NCBI RefSeq assembly: GCF_026965555.1
Contig: NZ_CP114040.1
Span: 12,044,001-12,108,000 of the forward strand
Direction of reading: 5' to 3'
DNA: 64,000 nucleotides
Source of the DNA: Nannocystis punicea
Lineage (GTDB): Bacteria; Myxococcota_A; Polyangia; Nannocystales; Nannocystaceae
Shown: one piece after another, positions 8,862 through 16,550 of the stretch
Position numbering within the stretch: the stretch's first letter is position 1
Layout: each line of letters opens with the position of its first letter
Translations under genes and position numbers: made by a program
Notes under the pieces: model-generated
What the model saw: only the letters and a program-made list of their open reading frames with translations
Database searches by the model: none
What the model was told of the DNA's origin: nothing

Positions 8862-10151
8862 GTGCGAGCCCTCGGCGTCGGCATCCTCGGCCTCGGCAAC
8901 GTCGGCGCGGGCACGGTGCGACTGCTCGATGAACACCGCGCGCGCATCGAAGCCCGCCTCGGGGCGTCCCTTACCATCCGTCGCATTCTCGTGCGCGACC
9001 CTGCGCGCGAGCGGGCCGTCGCGGTCGCGCCGGAGCTGCTGACCACCGACATCGAGACCGTCCTCGGCGACCCCGAGGTCGCGATCGTCGTCGAGCTCAT
9101 GGGGGGCATCGAACCGGCGCGCAGCCACATCCTGGCCGCGCTGCGGGCCGGCAAGCACGTCGTCACCGCCAACAAGGCGGTGCTCGCCGAGCGCGGCGCC
9201 GAGATCTTCGCCGAGGCCGCGCGCGTCGGCCGGGCCGTCGTCTTCGAGGGCAGCGTGGCCGGCGGGATCCCCCTGCTCCGCAGCCTGCGAGAGGGCCTCG
9301 CCAGCGACCGGATCACCGGCCTGTGCGGCATCGTCAACGGCACCTCCAACTACATCCTCGACGCCATGACGCGCAGCGGCACAGGCTTCGCCGAGGCCCT
9401 CGCGGGGGCCCAGGCCGCCGGATACGCCGAGGCCGACCCCACCCTCGACGTCGGCGGTGGCGACGCGGCCCACAAGCTCGCGCTCCTCGCTCTCGTGGCC
9501 TTCGGCGTGCAGGTCGACCCGGCGACGATCCCGACCGAGGGGATCTCCCACATCACCGCGTTCGACATCCGCGCCGCCGCCGAGCTCGGGTTCGTCATCA
9601 AGAGCCTCGCCATCGGCCAGCGCGACGAGCACGGCGTCGGCCTCCGCGTCCACCCCACGCTCGTCCCCCGCAGCCACGTCCTCGCCGGCGTGCAGGGGGC
9701 CTTCAACGCCGTCCTCGTCCAGTCCGACGCCCTCGGCCCCAGCCTCTACTACGGCCGCGGCGCCGGCATGATGCCGACCGCCGTCGCAGTCGTGTCCGAC
9801 ATCCTCGAGGTCGCCCGCGACCTCCTCGCCGGCCTGTACTCCGGGACAGGCTCCTCCGGACATGTCTCCTCGTTCCCGTCCGCCCCGACGATCCTGCGCC
9901 CGCTGGCCGACGTCGTCTGCGCCCACTATCTGCGCTTCCGCGCCCCGCACGTCCCCGGCGTGCTCGGCCGCGTCGCCGCCTGCCTCGGCCGCCACGGCGT
10001 CAGCATCCGCCGCATGAGCCAGGAGACCCCCTCCGACGACGGCTCGGCGGCGATGGTGATGTTGACCGAGCCCGTCGCCGACGGCCCGCTCGCCGCCGCC
10101 CTCGTCGAGGCCGCCCTGCCCGTCACCCGCCTGCGCCTGCTCGGCGAATGA
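8862..10151 (+). CDS. hom: homoserine dehydrogenase
   Basis: This enzyme reduces aspartate-4-semialdehyde to homoserine, the branch point to threonine and methionine. The 429 residues match the usual monofunctional length. There is an N-terminal Rossmann motif (GVGILGLGNVGAG), VTANKAVLAERG near residue 102, the catalytic-domain signature GIVNGTSNYILDAMT, YAEADPTLDVGGGDAAHKL, and a C-terminal ACT domain from about residue 355 (PGVLGRVAACLGRHGVSIRR) that normally confers threonine feedback control. GTG at 8862 is chosen because it begins just before the Rossmann strand; an upstream in-frame ATG would run into the divergent P450 gene. Codons near 9838-9870 contain half-sites of the dispersed hairpin family (GGACAGG, GGACATGTC), encoding a Ser/Gly-rich loop just before the ACT domain. 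Confidence 0.93.
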   Translation: MRALGVGILGLGNVGAGTVRLLDEHRARIEARLGASLTIRRILVRDPARERAVAVAPELLTTDIETVLGDPEVAIVVELMGGIEPARSHILAALRAGKHVVTANKAVLAERGAEIFAEAARVGRAVVFEGSVAGGIPLLRSLREGLASDRITGLCGIVNGTSNYILDAMTRSGTGFAEALAGAQAAGYAEADPTLDVGGGDAAHKLALLALVAFGVQVDPATIPTEGISHITAFDIRAAAELGFVIKSLAIGQRDEHGVGLRVHPTLVPRSHVLAGVQGAFNAVLVQSDALGPSLYYGRGAGMMPTAVAVVSDILEVARDLLAGLYSGTGSSGHVSSFPSAPTILRPLADVVCAHYLRFRAPHVPGVLGRVAACLGRHGVSIRRMSQETPSDDGSAAMVMLTEPVADGPLAAALVEAALPVTRLRLLGE

Positions 10152-10157
10152 CGGCGA

Positions 10158-10173
10158 CTGTCCGAAGGGACAG
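10158..10173. terminator. hairpin between convergent hom and STAS genes
   Basis: CTGTCC-GAAG-GGACAG lies in the 23 bases separating the stop of hom from the stop of the STAS gene, where one hairpin could serve both transcripts. It is an exact member (10159-10172) of the TGTCC-N4-GGACA family. The stem is short and there is no T-run, so terminator function is inferred from position. Confidence 0.5.
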
Positions 10174-10174
10174 C

Positions 10175-10480
10175 TTACTTCAGCTCGGGGAACAGCGCAT
10201 CGAAGCGCAGCAGGCGAAAGATCGCCAGCGGCTGATCGCCGACCCCGGCGAGGTGAAACTCCCCGCCCAGCTGCTTGAGTCGCTTGTACAGCGAAACGAC
10301 CTTGGCGACGCCCGAGCTGTCGATCTCCTCCAACCCCGACAGATCGAGCGTGACTCGCTTTCGCCCCTCGGCCACGACCGCGCCGAACAGCGCATCGCAA
10401 CCCGAGGCCGTCGCGACATCGAGCTTGCCGGTGATGTGAAGAGTGGTCTGGTCGCCCTGGTCGCTGCGCGAGATCTGCAT
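10175..10480 (-). CDS. STAS-domain anti-sigma factor antagonist
   Basis: A single-domain 101-residue protein of the SpoIIAA/RsbV type. The beta strand LHITGKLDV leads to a fold whose hallmark is the loop EEIDSSGVAKV at about 52-62; one of the two serines (55 or 56) is the expected phosphorylation site used by partner-switching kinases. Unphosphorylated family members bind an anti-sigma kinase and free a sigma factor. No RsbW-like kinase or phosphatase gene is next to it, so the partner is unknown. It lies downstream of, and on the same strand as, the TIR genes, but about 200 bases and a small hairpin at 10596-10611 lie between, so co-transcription is doubtful. Confidence 0.85.
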   Translation of the reverse strand: MQISRSDQGDQTTLHITGKLDVATASGCDALFGAVVAEGRKRVTLDLSGLEEIDSSGVAKVVSLYKRLKQLGGEFHLAGVGDQPLAIFRLLRFDALFPELK

Positions 10481-10681
10481 GCGTGTGCCTCACGGGCATC
10501 GTAGCCCAGCGACCACGACCTCCCCAGGAGTGTTTTTCGCGCGCCTCGTGGGCGGCGCATGACTGGTTTGCGGCGGCCGAAGGGAAACCGCCTTCAGATC
10601 CTTGCGGATCTCCCAGGAGTGGCGACAGCCATCCGCTCGCACTGAAGAGCGGCAGCATCACACGGCTGCGGCGCAGCCAAG
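10481..10681. other. spacer with small stem-loop
   Basis: About 200 bases downstream of the six-repeat TIR gene. AGATCC-TTGC-GGATCT at 10596-10611 forms a perfect 6-bp stem, and GGTTT...AAACC at about 10565-10588 could form another. These may end the TIR transcript. No credible reading frame is seen. Confidence 0.4.
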
Positions 10682-13171
10682 CTACGCCGGACCGAACTCG
10701 ACCTCCCAGGTCCGAGCCATGCGGCGTGCGTCGTCGACAAGACCGGGAAACTCGGCGGCGATCGCATGGAGCGCCGCGCCGACCAGACCTCGCTCCACGA
10801 GCCCCTGCACGACCGCGAGTGCGAGCTCTCGCATGCGCACCGGAGGCTCTGGCAGCACTGGTATAAGCACCTCCAAAACTGGATCGAATCTCAAAAACAT
10901 TCTGAGTTCTTCGCGAAGAAACAGCGAGGCGAACAACTGCGCGAGCTGAAGCGTGCGATCGAAACGACCCTCGCTTTGCGCCGAAGGTCCCTCGACCCAA
11001 AGCTCTCTGACGGCGCGCACCAGCGCCTGCCGGCCACGAAACCGCGAACCGAGGTGCAGGAGCAACCGCCTGTCCAGCAGTTTGGAGCGGGACAGGCCCG
11101 CGACGACCGCGCGGGTGTGTCGCAAGAAGACGGCCCCCTCGCCGGGCAATTCGCGGGCGAGTTCCTCGCTCCACATTCGCACTTCTCCGAGATCCCACCT
11201 CAGCTCGCCACGTGAGCGATAGAGAATGGCGAGCACCCGGGCCAGCGCCTCCTCGAACGGCCGCAGGTGCTCCGTGTCACCCGCACCCTCCGTCCCCCCG
11301 ACGGACGGCTGCCGCACCCACTGTAACGTCGCAGAGATGCGGTCGAGCCCCCCGATCTGGGCGGCCGCGCCGGGCGACTGCGCATGCAACCAGCTCCACA
11401 CCGTCCCGTGCGTCGCGCCGAGCGCCTCGAGCTCCTCGAGCAGCGCGCAACTCGACGCGAAGTCGGACGCACCCTCCGGGACGAACAACGCCTCCTCCGA
11501 GTCCAAAGCAAAATGCCTCCAGAGCTCGCTGGGGTCCCCCCGATCGAGGATCACCCTCACCAGGTGGTCACGCCAAAGCACGAGCTCCGCCTCCCGCCGG
11601 CTATCGTCCACCCTGAGGCCCCACAAGACAGCGACGCTGTCGATTGCGACGCATCGCTCCGGGAAGTGGATCATCAAGCGCCGGAACAGCGTCGACATCC
11701 TCGGCTCAAAGGCCTCGAGCAACTCGACGAACCGCCTCGCCTGGTTGCGCAGCCCGGACGGCCCGGGGAGGGAAGCCGCGAGCTGCAACCCGAACGGATC
11801 GAGGCGGACGAAGGTGACGAGGTCGAACTCGCTCGTAAACAGCTCGAGCAGCAGCTCGACCGTCGCCCGGCGGCGCTCCGGAACCGGCCACAGCTCCTCG
11901 AGCCGCCTGAGCTGTCGCCCGAGGTGCGGAAGCCTGGCCCACAAATCGTCGAACAGGTCGATCGTGACGAGCTCGCGTGCGGCCAGCTCCTGCACCGCGT
12001 ATAGGCTGTAAGCACGCGGGCTACTGTTTCCGCGCCGCATCTTTGCGATCAGCTCGCCGCCGCGACTCAACCAGTTCGAACGGCGGTGTGTGTCGTCGCG
12101 GAATACCTCCACGAGCAGATCGAGGAGGAGCTCGTGCGGGCTCTCGTCCTCTAAACCATCGCTCTCGGGGGTGAACTGGGCCGCGACCTGCTCCCAACCC
12201 CCTGCGATCGCACTTATTTGCTCGGCGAAGAACGATCTCGCGTTCGCCAGCCGGGCGAAGAACGTCGCGGTGAGCAGCCTTGTCTGCAACAGCTCAATTA
12301 CGCCGGAGCAGAGCTCAGCGTGCGAAATCGGCTCGGGCAGCTCCGCGCACAGCCCTCGGGTGGTAGGGTCACGGAACAGAAACTCGCGGAGCTCGCCGGC
12401 GGAGAATCTTTCTGCAAAGAAATCCCAGAGGGCATTGCGGATCCCTCTCACCTGCACGGGGTCCATTGTGGCCTGCGAAGCCACAGGAGCAGTTGCCGGC
12501 TCGTTCGCAAGCGCGGGCGAAGGGCCGCCGGCGAGGCAAGCGAGCCGTGCCGCCTGATCGCGGATCGCGGCCGCGATCGCTATCATTTCCGAGGAACCAC
12601 GGGGCTCCGTCGGCACGCTCGTCATCGCGGTGGGCGCGAGCGAAGTTGGTTGGGTCGGCACGATCACCGCCAGCGCGTCGTCGATCTCCTCGGCGAGGGC
12701 CGCGACTGCGCTGCGGAACTCGGTCGATTCGGGCGGCTGAAAGCGCAGCATCCGCCAGTCGACCGGTTGCAACTCCCACAGCTTTTGCCCCCAGACATCG
12801 CGTTCGCGGCGCTGCTCGTCGTCGATCTCCGGGCACTTCATCCAGTAGATCGGGACCAGCCGTCGCTCGGTCCGCTCCGGCTGAAGGAACCGAGTCATCA
12901 GCTCGCAGGTCTCGTCGTCGCTCAGTAGCAGCGGCTCGACGACGACGATCAGGACCTTCGCCGCGTCGATTGCGTCGAGCAAGGTCTGCCGCCGAGTCTG
13001 GCCGGCGCGGACATCGCGGTGAGGAGCGAAGATATGCAGATTGCGGTCGCCGGTGCTGCTCCGGACGGCGCGCTCGAGCAGCTCGTGGATCTTCTCGTAA
13101 TCCTGGCGCTCGTCGAGCGCGTCGGTCTTCCGGTAGCAGAAGAGGATCGGAGGGGCGGCGGCGGGTTGCAT
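10682..13171 (-). CDS. TIR-like protein with about six tandem Death-like/effector-associated repeats
   Basis: The 829 residues divide into a TIR-like domain (about 7-170) and a long helical part. The TIR-like part opens ILFCYRKTDALDERQDYEKI, has the core strand AKVLIVVVEPLLL, and keeps a Glu (E90 in DETCEL) where catalytic TIRs have theirs. It ends with the segment VDWRMLRFQP shared with the upstream gene. After a linker there are about six copies of an 80-90 residue all-helical unit, near 242-322, 345-428, 436-518, 528-618, 638-726 and 738-824. The unit follows the pattern hydrophobic-LF-x-ELR-FL-DP-LP-(helix)-LL-LL-FF-L-(helix)-W. Copies 1 and 6 clearly match the C-terminal domain of the upstream TIR protein; copies 2-5 are more diverged. 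Such domains mediate homotypic assembly in bacterial conflict systems. The start has a GGAG at 13177-13180. Base composition is visibly less GC-extreme than neighbours, suggesting transfer. Confidence 0.75.
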   Translation of the reverse strand: MQPAAAPPILFCYRKTDALDERQDYEKIHELLERAVRSSTGDRNLHIFAPHRDVRAGQTRRQTLLDAIDAAKVLIVVVEPLLLSDDETCELMTRFLQPERTERRLVPIYWMKCPEIDDEQRRERDVWGQKLWELQPVDWRMLRFQPPESTEFRSAVAALAEEIDDALAVIVPTQPTSLAPTAMTSVPTEPRGSSEMIAIAAAIRDQAARLACLAGGPSPALANEPATAPVASQATMDPVQVRGIRNALWDFFAERFSAGELREFLFRDPTTRGLCAELPEPISHAELCSGVIELLQTRLLTATFFARLANARSFFAEQISAIAGGWEQVAAQFTPESDGLEDESPHELLLDLLVEVFRDDTHRRSNWLSRGGELIAKMRRGNSSPRAYSLYAVQELAARELVTIDLFDDLWARLPHLGRQLRRLEELWPVPERRRATVELLLELFTSEFDLVTFVRLDPFGLQLAASLPGPSGLRNQARRFVELLEAFEPRMSTLFRRLMIHFPERCVAIDSVAVLWGLRVDDSRREAELVLWRDHLVRVILDRGDPSELWRHFALDSEEALFVPEGASDFASSCALLEELEALGATHGTVWSWLHAQSPGAAAQIGGLDRISATLQWVRQPSVGGTEGAGDTEHLRPFEEALARVLAILYRSRGELRWDLGEVRMWSEELARELPGEGAVFLRHTRAVVAGLSRSKLLDRRLLLHLGSRFRGRQALVRAVRELWVEGPSAQSEGRFDRTLQLAQLFASLFLREELRMFLRFDPVLEVLIPVLPEPPVRMRELALAVVQGLVERGLVGAALHAIAAEFPGLVDDARRMARTWEVEFGPA

Positions 13172-13182
13172 CCGATCTCCGC

Positions 13183-13200
13183 GCCTGTCTCAGGGCAGGC
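13183..13200. other. stem-loop at the TIR gene junction
   Basis: GCCTGTC-TCAG-GGCAGGC forms a 7-bp stem with one G-T pair, overlapping the stop codon of the upstream TIR gene and the 18-base gap before the next start. It is a relaxed member of the CCTGTC/GRCAGG hairpin family and could tune translation of the downstream gene. Confidence 0.35.
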
Positions 13201-14053
13201 CCCAAAGCAGGGCGACCTGGCGGATCTCCGCGACACGACGCGGGCGTTCGTCGGCCAAGCGCTTGAAGAACTCCGGATCGATGACGCCGTGCCGGGTCAG
13301 CACGATCACGGCCTCGTGGGCCAGCTGGGTCGGGGACACGGTCACCCCAGGGAGGAGCTTGCTCAGCGTGTCCCCATTGGGCAGGAACGTGATCAGGCGG
13401 CGGAGCTCGTCGGCCGAGAACATCGCCAGCAGCAGGCGCGTCAGCGCGTCCTGGGCGCGGGCGGACGGGACCGGCGACGTCGACGACTGCTGCTCTGCCC
13501 CCGTGTTCAATGCGACGGGGGGGGCCGGCGAGAGTTCGCGCCGTGGGGCGCGTTCCATCGCCTCGCGCAGCGCCTCGCCCATGACCGCGAGCTGGCGCCG
13601 GAGCTCCGGGGTGGACCACGGCTGGAAACGCAGCGAGCGCCAATCGAAGTACTGGCGCTCGGCGAGCTTCGTCGCCAGTTCGTCGCGCTCACGCCGCGCC
13701 GCGTCCTTGAGAACGGGGCAGTCCATGTACAGGATCGGCAGCACGAGGTCGTTACGCTTGCGCTGCTGCTCGATCTCGAGGAACAGCGTCAGCTCCTCGC
13801 GACAGGCCGCGCTGGTGAACCAGCTCGGCGTCAACACGACGATCAGGAAGCTCGCCTCGCCGAGCGCGTCGACGATACGCTCGCGCCACGCCTGGCCCCA
13901 GCCGATGTTGTTGCGGTCCTGGAAGATCTTGAACTCGCGGTCGCCGGTCTGCATCCGGACCTCTCCCTCGAGCTTCTCGCGGAGCTTGGTGATCGCGCCC
14001 TCTTCGTTCTCATCGTCAGCGTGGACGTAGCTCAAAAAGGCGGCCGGCTTCAT
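13190..14053 (-). CDS. TIR domain protein with C-terminal Death-like/effector-associated domain
   Basis: A 287-residue two-domain protein. Residues 4-165 are a TIR domain: AAFLSYVHADDE at the first strand, FKIFQDRNNIGWGQAWRERI, FLIVVLTPSWF, and SAACREELTLF, in which Glu87 sits at the place of the NAD-cleaving glutamate. A Ser/Pro linker (about 170-200) leads to a helical domain at 202-287 (LLLAMFSADELRRLITFLP ... GVIDPEFFKRLADERP ... ALLWGLP). This has the pattern of bacterial effector-associated/Death-like adaptor domains. It is homologous to the repeats of the next gene, 18 bases downstream, so the pair probably forms one operon and one complex. ATG 14053 (MKPAAFLSY) is preferred to a GTG 11 codons upstream because TIR domains begin at that point. 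NAD hydrolysis or signalling is inferred. Confidence 0.82.
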   Translation of the reverse strand: MKPAAFLSYVHADDENEEGAITKLREKLEGEVRMQTGDREFKIFQDRNNIGWGQAWRERIVDALGEASFLIVVLTPSWFTSAACREELTLFLEIEQQRKRNDLVLPILYMDCPVLKDAARRERDELATKLAERQYFDWRSLRFQPWSTPELRRQLAVMGEALREAMERAPRRELSPAPPVALNTGAEQQSSTSPVPSARAQDALTRLLLAMFSADELRRLITFLPNGDTLSKLLPGVTVSPTQLAHEAVIVLTRHGVIDPEFFKRLADERPRRVAEIRQVALLWGLP

Positions 14054-14266
14054 GATCGGGTCACTCGCTGACGGCGAGCTTAGCACTCGCCCGCGCCATC
14101 GTCATCGCCCTGCATGCGGCCCGAGACACGGCAACGCGGCGCATGGTGACGCGTGCACGCATGGGCGCGTGCGAGGAAGGGCTCGGACGACCGCCCGTGT
14201 CGACGAACTCCGTCGGCCACACGCGAAGCGCCAACCCCGGCACCTTGAGCGCTCGTCGTCCCGAGC
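14054..14266. promoter_or_regulatory. leader between macro/ARH and TIR genes
   Basis: A 213-base gap on the coding path of the accessory block. GCACGC-ATGGGC-GCGTGC at 14155-14172 is a 6-bp inverted repeat that may end the upstream transcript or act as an operator. The gap is long enough for an own promoter of the TIR pair; no clear -10/-35 pair is recognisable. Confidence 0.3.
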
Positions 14267-15742
14267 TCAGCGCCGCGGGCTCTCCTCATAGACCCGCTCG
14301 ACCAGCCGCTCGCAGAGCGTCTCGACGTACTCGCGCGAGGCCAGCGCCCGCAGCCACGCCTCGGGGATCGCCGCCCGGCCGTACATCGCCCCGGCCAGCG
14401 CTCCCGTGACCGAGGCCGTCGTGTCCGTGTCCTCGCCGAGGTTGATCGCCGCCAGCACCGCCTGCTCGTAGCTCGGGTGACGGGCCGCGCACCACAGGCT
14501 CGCCTCGAGGCAATGCACCACGTAGCCGCTGCCGCGGATCGCCGACGCCGGCGCTTCGACGATCGATCCGTCGAGGATCTCCTCGAGCACCTCGCGCTCC
14601 TCCTCCGGCACGAACGGCGCCAGGTGCCGCGACGCCTGCGACATCGCCCGCGCCAGCGGCCAGCCCAGCACCAGCAGCGGCAGCAGCAGCGAGAAGTACG
14701 CGCAGCACAGCTGCGAGCGCGGGTGGGCGTGGGTCAGGCCGCTGACCTCCATGCTGCAGCGGACGATCTCTGCCGGCGACAGCGCGCGGGTGAACAGCGC
14801 CAGCGGCGCGATACGCATCAGCGAGCCGTTGCCGTTGTCGCGCTCGCTGCGGCCGCCCCACTCGCTCGGCGGGGCGCCGTTGGCGTAGCGGGCGATCGCG
14901 CTGCGGGTGGCGATGCCGACGTCGAACACCTCGCCGTGCGGTGTGTAGGCCTGTCCCTTGAGCCAGGTCAAGAACCGCGCCATCATGTCCGGCGGGTCGT
15001 AGCCGTTGTGGATCAGACTGTCTGCGGTGGCCAGCAGCAGCGAGCTGTCGTCGGACCAGGTGCCCGGCGGCTGATGATAAGTCCCGTGGCCTCGCACCCC
15101 CGTGACCGGGTCGGCGGACAGTTGCTCGCGGCTGCGGAATTCGACGGGGACACCGAGCGCATCGCCGACCACGGCCCCGAGCAGGCACCCGAGCATGCGT
15201 GAATGCGCGTCGGCGCTTGCCGGAGGCCCAGGGTCGGCCAGAATCGCCGCATACGCGTCATGCACGGCCTCGTCGAAGCACACCAGCACGACCCGCTCGA
15301 TCGCGGAGTCCTCGGCCAAGAACGCCGAGATCGTGCGCACCGCGACGGCGCAGGCGTCCTGGATCGGGTAGCCGTAGATGCCGCACGAGATCGCCGGAAA
15401 GGCGATCGTGCGCAGCCCGTGGGCCCGCGCCAGCTCGAGGCTGCTGCGATAGCAGGACGCGAGCAGCGCCTCCTCGCCGCGGTGGCCGCCGTTCCACACC
15501 GGCCCGACCGTGTGGATCACGTGCCTGGCGGGCAGCCGGTAGCCGCGGGTGATCTTCGCCTGGCCCGTGCGACAGCCGTGGAGCGTCCGGCACTCCTCGA
15601 CCAGCTCCGGCCCGGCGGCGCGATGGATCGCCCCGTCGACCCCGCCGCCGCCCAGCAGCGAGGTGTTCGCCGCGTTGACGATCGCGTCCACCGCGAGGCG
15701 GGTGATGTCCCCGCGAACCAGCTCGATCCGTCGCTCCGACAT
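14267..15742 (-). CDS. macrodomain fused to ADP-ribosylglycohydrolase
   Basis: The 491 residues join two ADP-ribose enzymes. Residues 1-170 are a MacroD/YmdB-type macrodomain: GDIT at 11-14, NAAN at 23-26, the catalytic loop GGGGVDGAIH at 31-40, and SCGIYGYP near 119-126. Residues 182-491 are an ARH/DraG-type hydrolase with GDALGVPVEF at 193-202, the metal-binding WSDDSS at 229-234 and GEDTDTTAS at 436-444. Both domains keep their signature residues, so both are probably active in removing ADP-ribose from proteins or in opening O-acetyl-ADP-ribose. The gene lies upstream of two TIR genes on the same strand, which suggests that it handles or limits their NAD-derived products; this is inference. 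ATG 15742 (MSERRIELV) is preferred to a start 12 codons upstream. Confidence 0.9.
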   Translation of the reverse strand: MSERRIELVRGDITRLAVDAIVNAANTSLLGGGGVDGAIHRAAGPELVEECRTLHGCRTGQAKITRGYRLPARHVIHTVGPVWNGGHRGEEALLASCYRSSLELARAHGLRTIAFPAISCGIYGYPIQDACAVAVRTISAFLAEDSAIERVVLVCFDEAVHDAYAAILADPGPPASADAHSRMLGCLLGAVVGDALGVPVEFRSREQLSADPVTGVRGHGTYHQPPGTWSDDSSLLLATADSLIHNGYDPPDMMARFLTWLKGQAYTPHGEVFDVGIATRSAIARYANGAPPSEWGGRSERDNGNGSLMRIAPLALFTRALSPAEIVRCSMEVSGLTHAHPRSQLCCAYFSLLLPLLVLGWPLARAMSQASRHLAPFVPEEEREVLEEILDGSIVEAPASAIRGSGYVVHCLEASLWCAARHPSYEQAVLAAINLGEDTDTTASVTGALAGAMYGRAAIPEAWLRALASREYVETLCERLVERVYEESPRR

Positions 15743-15833
15743 GCCGGCAGTGTAGGCCCAGATCGCCATTTTGGCCACTCGCAGCCCCCCGCTTGCACAT
15801 TTTTCAACCCTCGGTCAGATTCTCGACACCCCT

Positions 15834-15840
15834 GAAGGAG
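15834..15840 (+). promoter_or_regulatory. strong ribosome binding site deciding a TTG start
   Basis: GAAGGAG, six bases before the TTG at 15847. It fixes the start of the DUF4336 gene and excludes the longer frame beginning at 15793. Confidence 0.7.
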
Positions 15841-15846
15841 GCCCGC

Positions 15847-16518
15847 TTGCTGCAGTCGATCGACACCAACTTGTGGACCGCGACCCAGCCGTTTCGCATG
15901 CTGGGCCTGCAGATCGGCGCACGCACGACGGTCGTGCGCCTCGGCTCGGGCGGGTTGCTCGTCCACGCCCCGATCCAGCCGACCCCGGAGCTGCGGGCGG
16001 CGATCGACACGCTCGGCTCGGTGCAGGCGGTCGTGGCCCCCAATTCGATGCACCACCTGTACCTCGGCCCGTTCCTGGCCGCCTACCCGCAGGCGCGCGG
16101 CTACGCGGCCGCCGGCGCGATCGCCAAGCACCCCGAGCTGCAGCTCGAGAACATCCCCAAGAACCCCGACCTGCTCTGGGCCGGCGACCTCGACCACTTC
16201 GAGCTCGAGGGCGCCCCGGGCCTCGGCGAGGTCGCGTTCTTCCACCGCGCCTCTCGCACCCTCATCCTCACCGACTGGATGTTCTACTTCGAGCGGTCCC
16301 CCAACTGGCTCACCGGCCTGTACCTGCGGCTCGCGGGCGCGCTCGGCAAGCCGGTCCAGACCCCCGTCCTGAAGAAGCTCGTCAAGGACCGCGCCGCCGC
16401 CCGCGCCGCCCGCGAGCGCCTGCTGGCCTGGGACTTCGACCGCGTCGTCATGAGCCACCGCGACATCCTCCCGACCGGCGGCAAGGAGGCCCTGCGGGCC
16501 GCCACTGCCTGGTTGTAG
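15847..16518 (+). CDS. DUF4336 metallo-hydrolase-like protein
   Basis: A 223-residue member of the DUF4336 family, a diverged metallo-beta-lactamase fold of unknown function. Seen in the sequence: LWTATQPFRMLGLQIGARTTVVRLGSGGLLVHAPIQP split over the first strands, VVAPNSMHHLYLGPFLAAYP (the residual His-rich loop), FFHRASRTLILTDW, and a C-terminal HRDILPTGGKEAL. TTG 15847 is chosen as start because a strong GAAGGAG lies at 15834-15840 with six bases between; a TTG 18 codons upstream has no such site. Only 25 bases separate it from the TetR gene, so the two may be co-transcribed. Function is unknown. Confidence 0.8.
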   Translation: MLQSIDTNLWTATQPFRMLGLQIGARTTVVRLGSGGLLVHAPIQPTPELRAAIDTLGSVQAVVAPNSMHHLYLGPFLAAYPQARGYAAAGAIAKHPELQLENIPKNPDLLWAGDLDHFELEGAPGLGEVAFFHRASRTLILTDWMFYFERSPNWLTGLYLRLAGALGKPVQTPVLKKLVKDRAAARAARERLLAWDFDRVVMSHRDILPTGGKEALRAATAWL

Positions 16519-16538
16519 CGCCAGGTTCTTCAAGACAG

Positions 16539-16550
16539 GTCCCATGGGAC
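16539..16550. promoter_or_regulatory. GTCCCATGGGAC palindrome over the TetR start codon
   Basis: A perfect 12-base palindrome whose centre is the ATG at 16544. It is flanked by CAG and AGCC, and a very similar string (CAGGTCCCATCGGGCAGCC) occurs inside the ferritin-like gene near 46351-46369. It could be an operator for the TetR protein or another form of the dispersed hairpin family. Confidence 0.4.

Noticed and set aside
7332..11198. 1288-codon minus-strand open frame
   Set aside because: Spans four well-supported genes on both strands; composition is that of a high-GC shadow frame.
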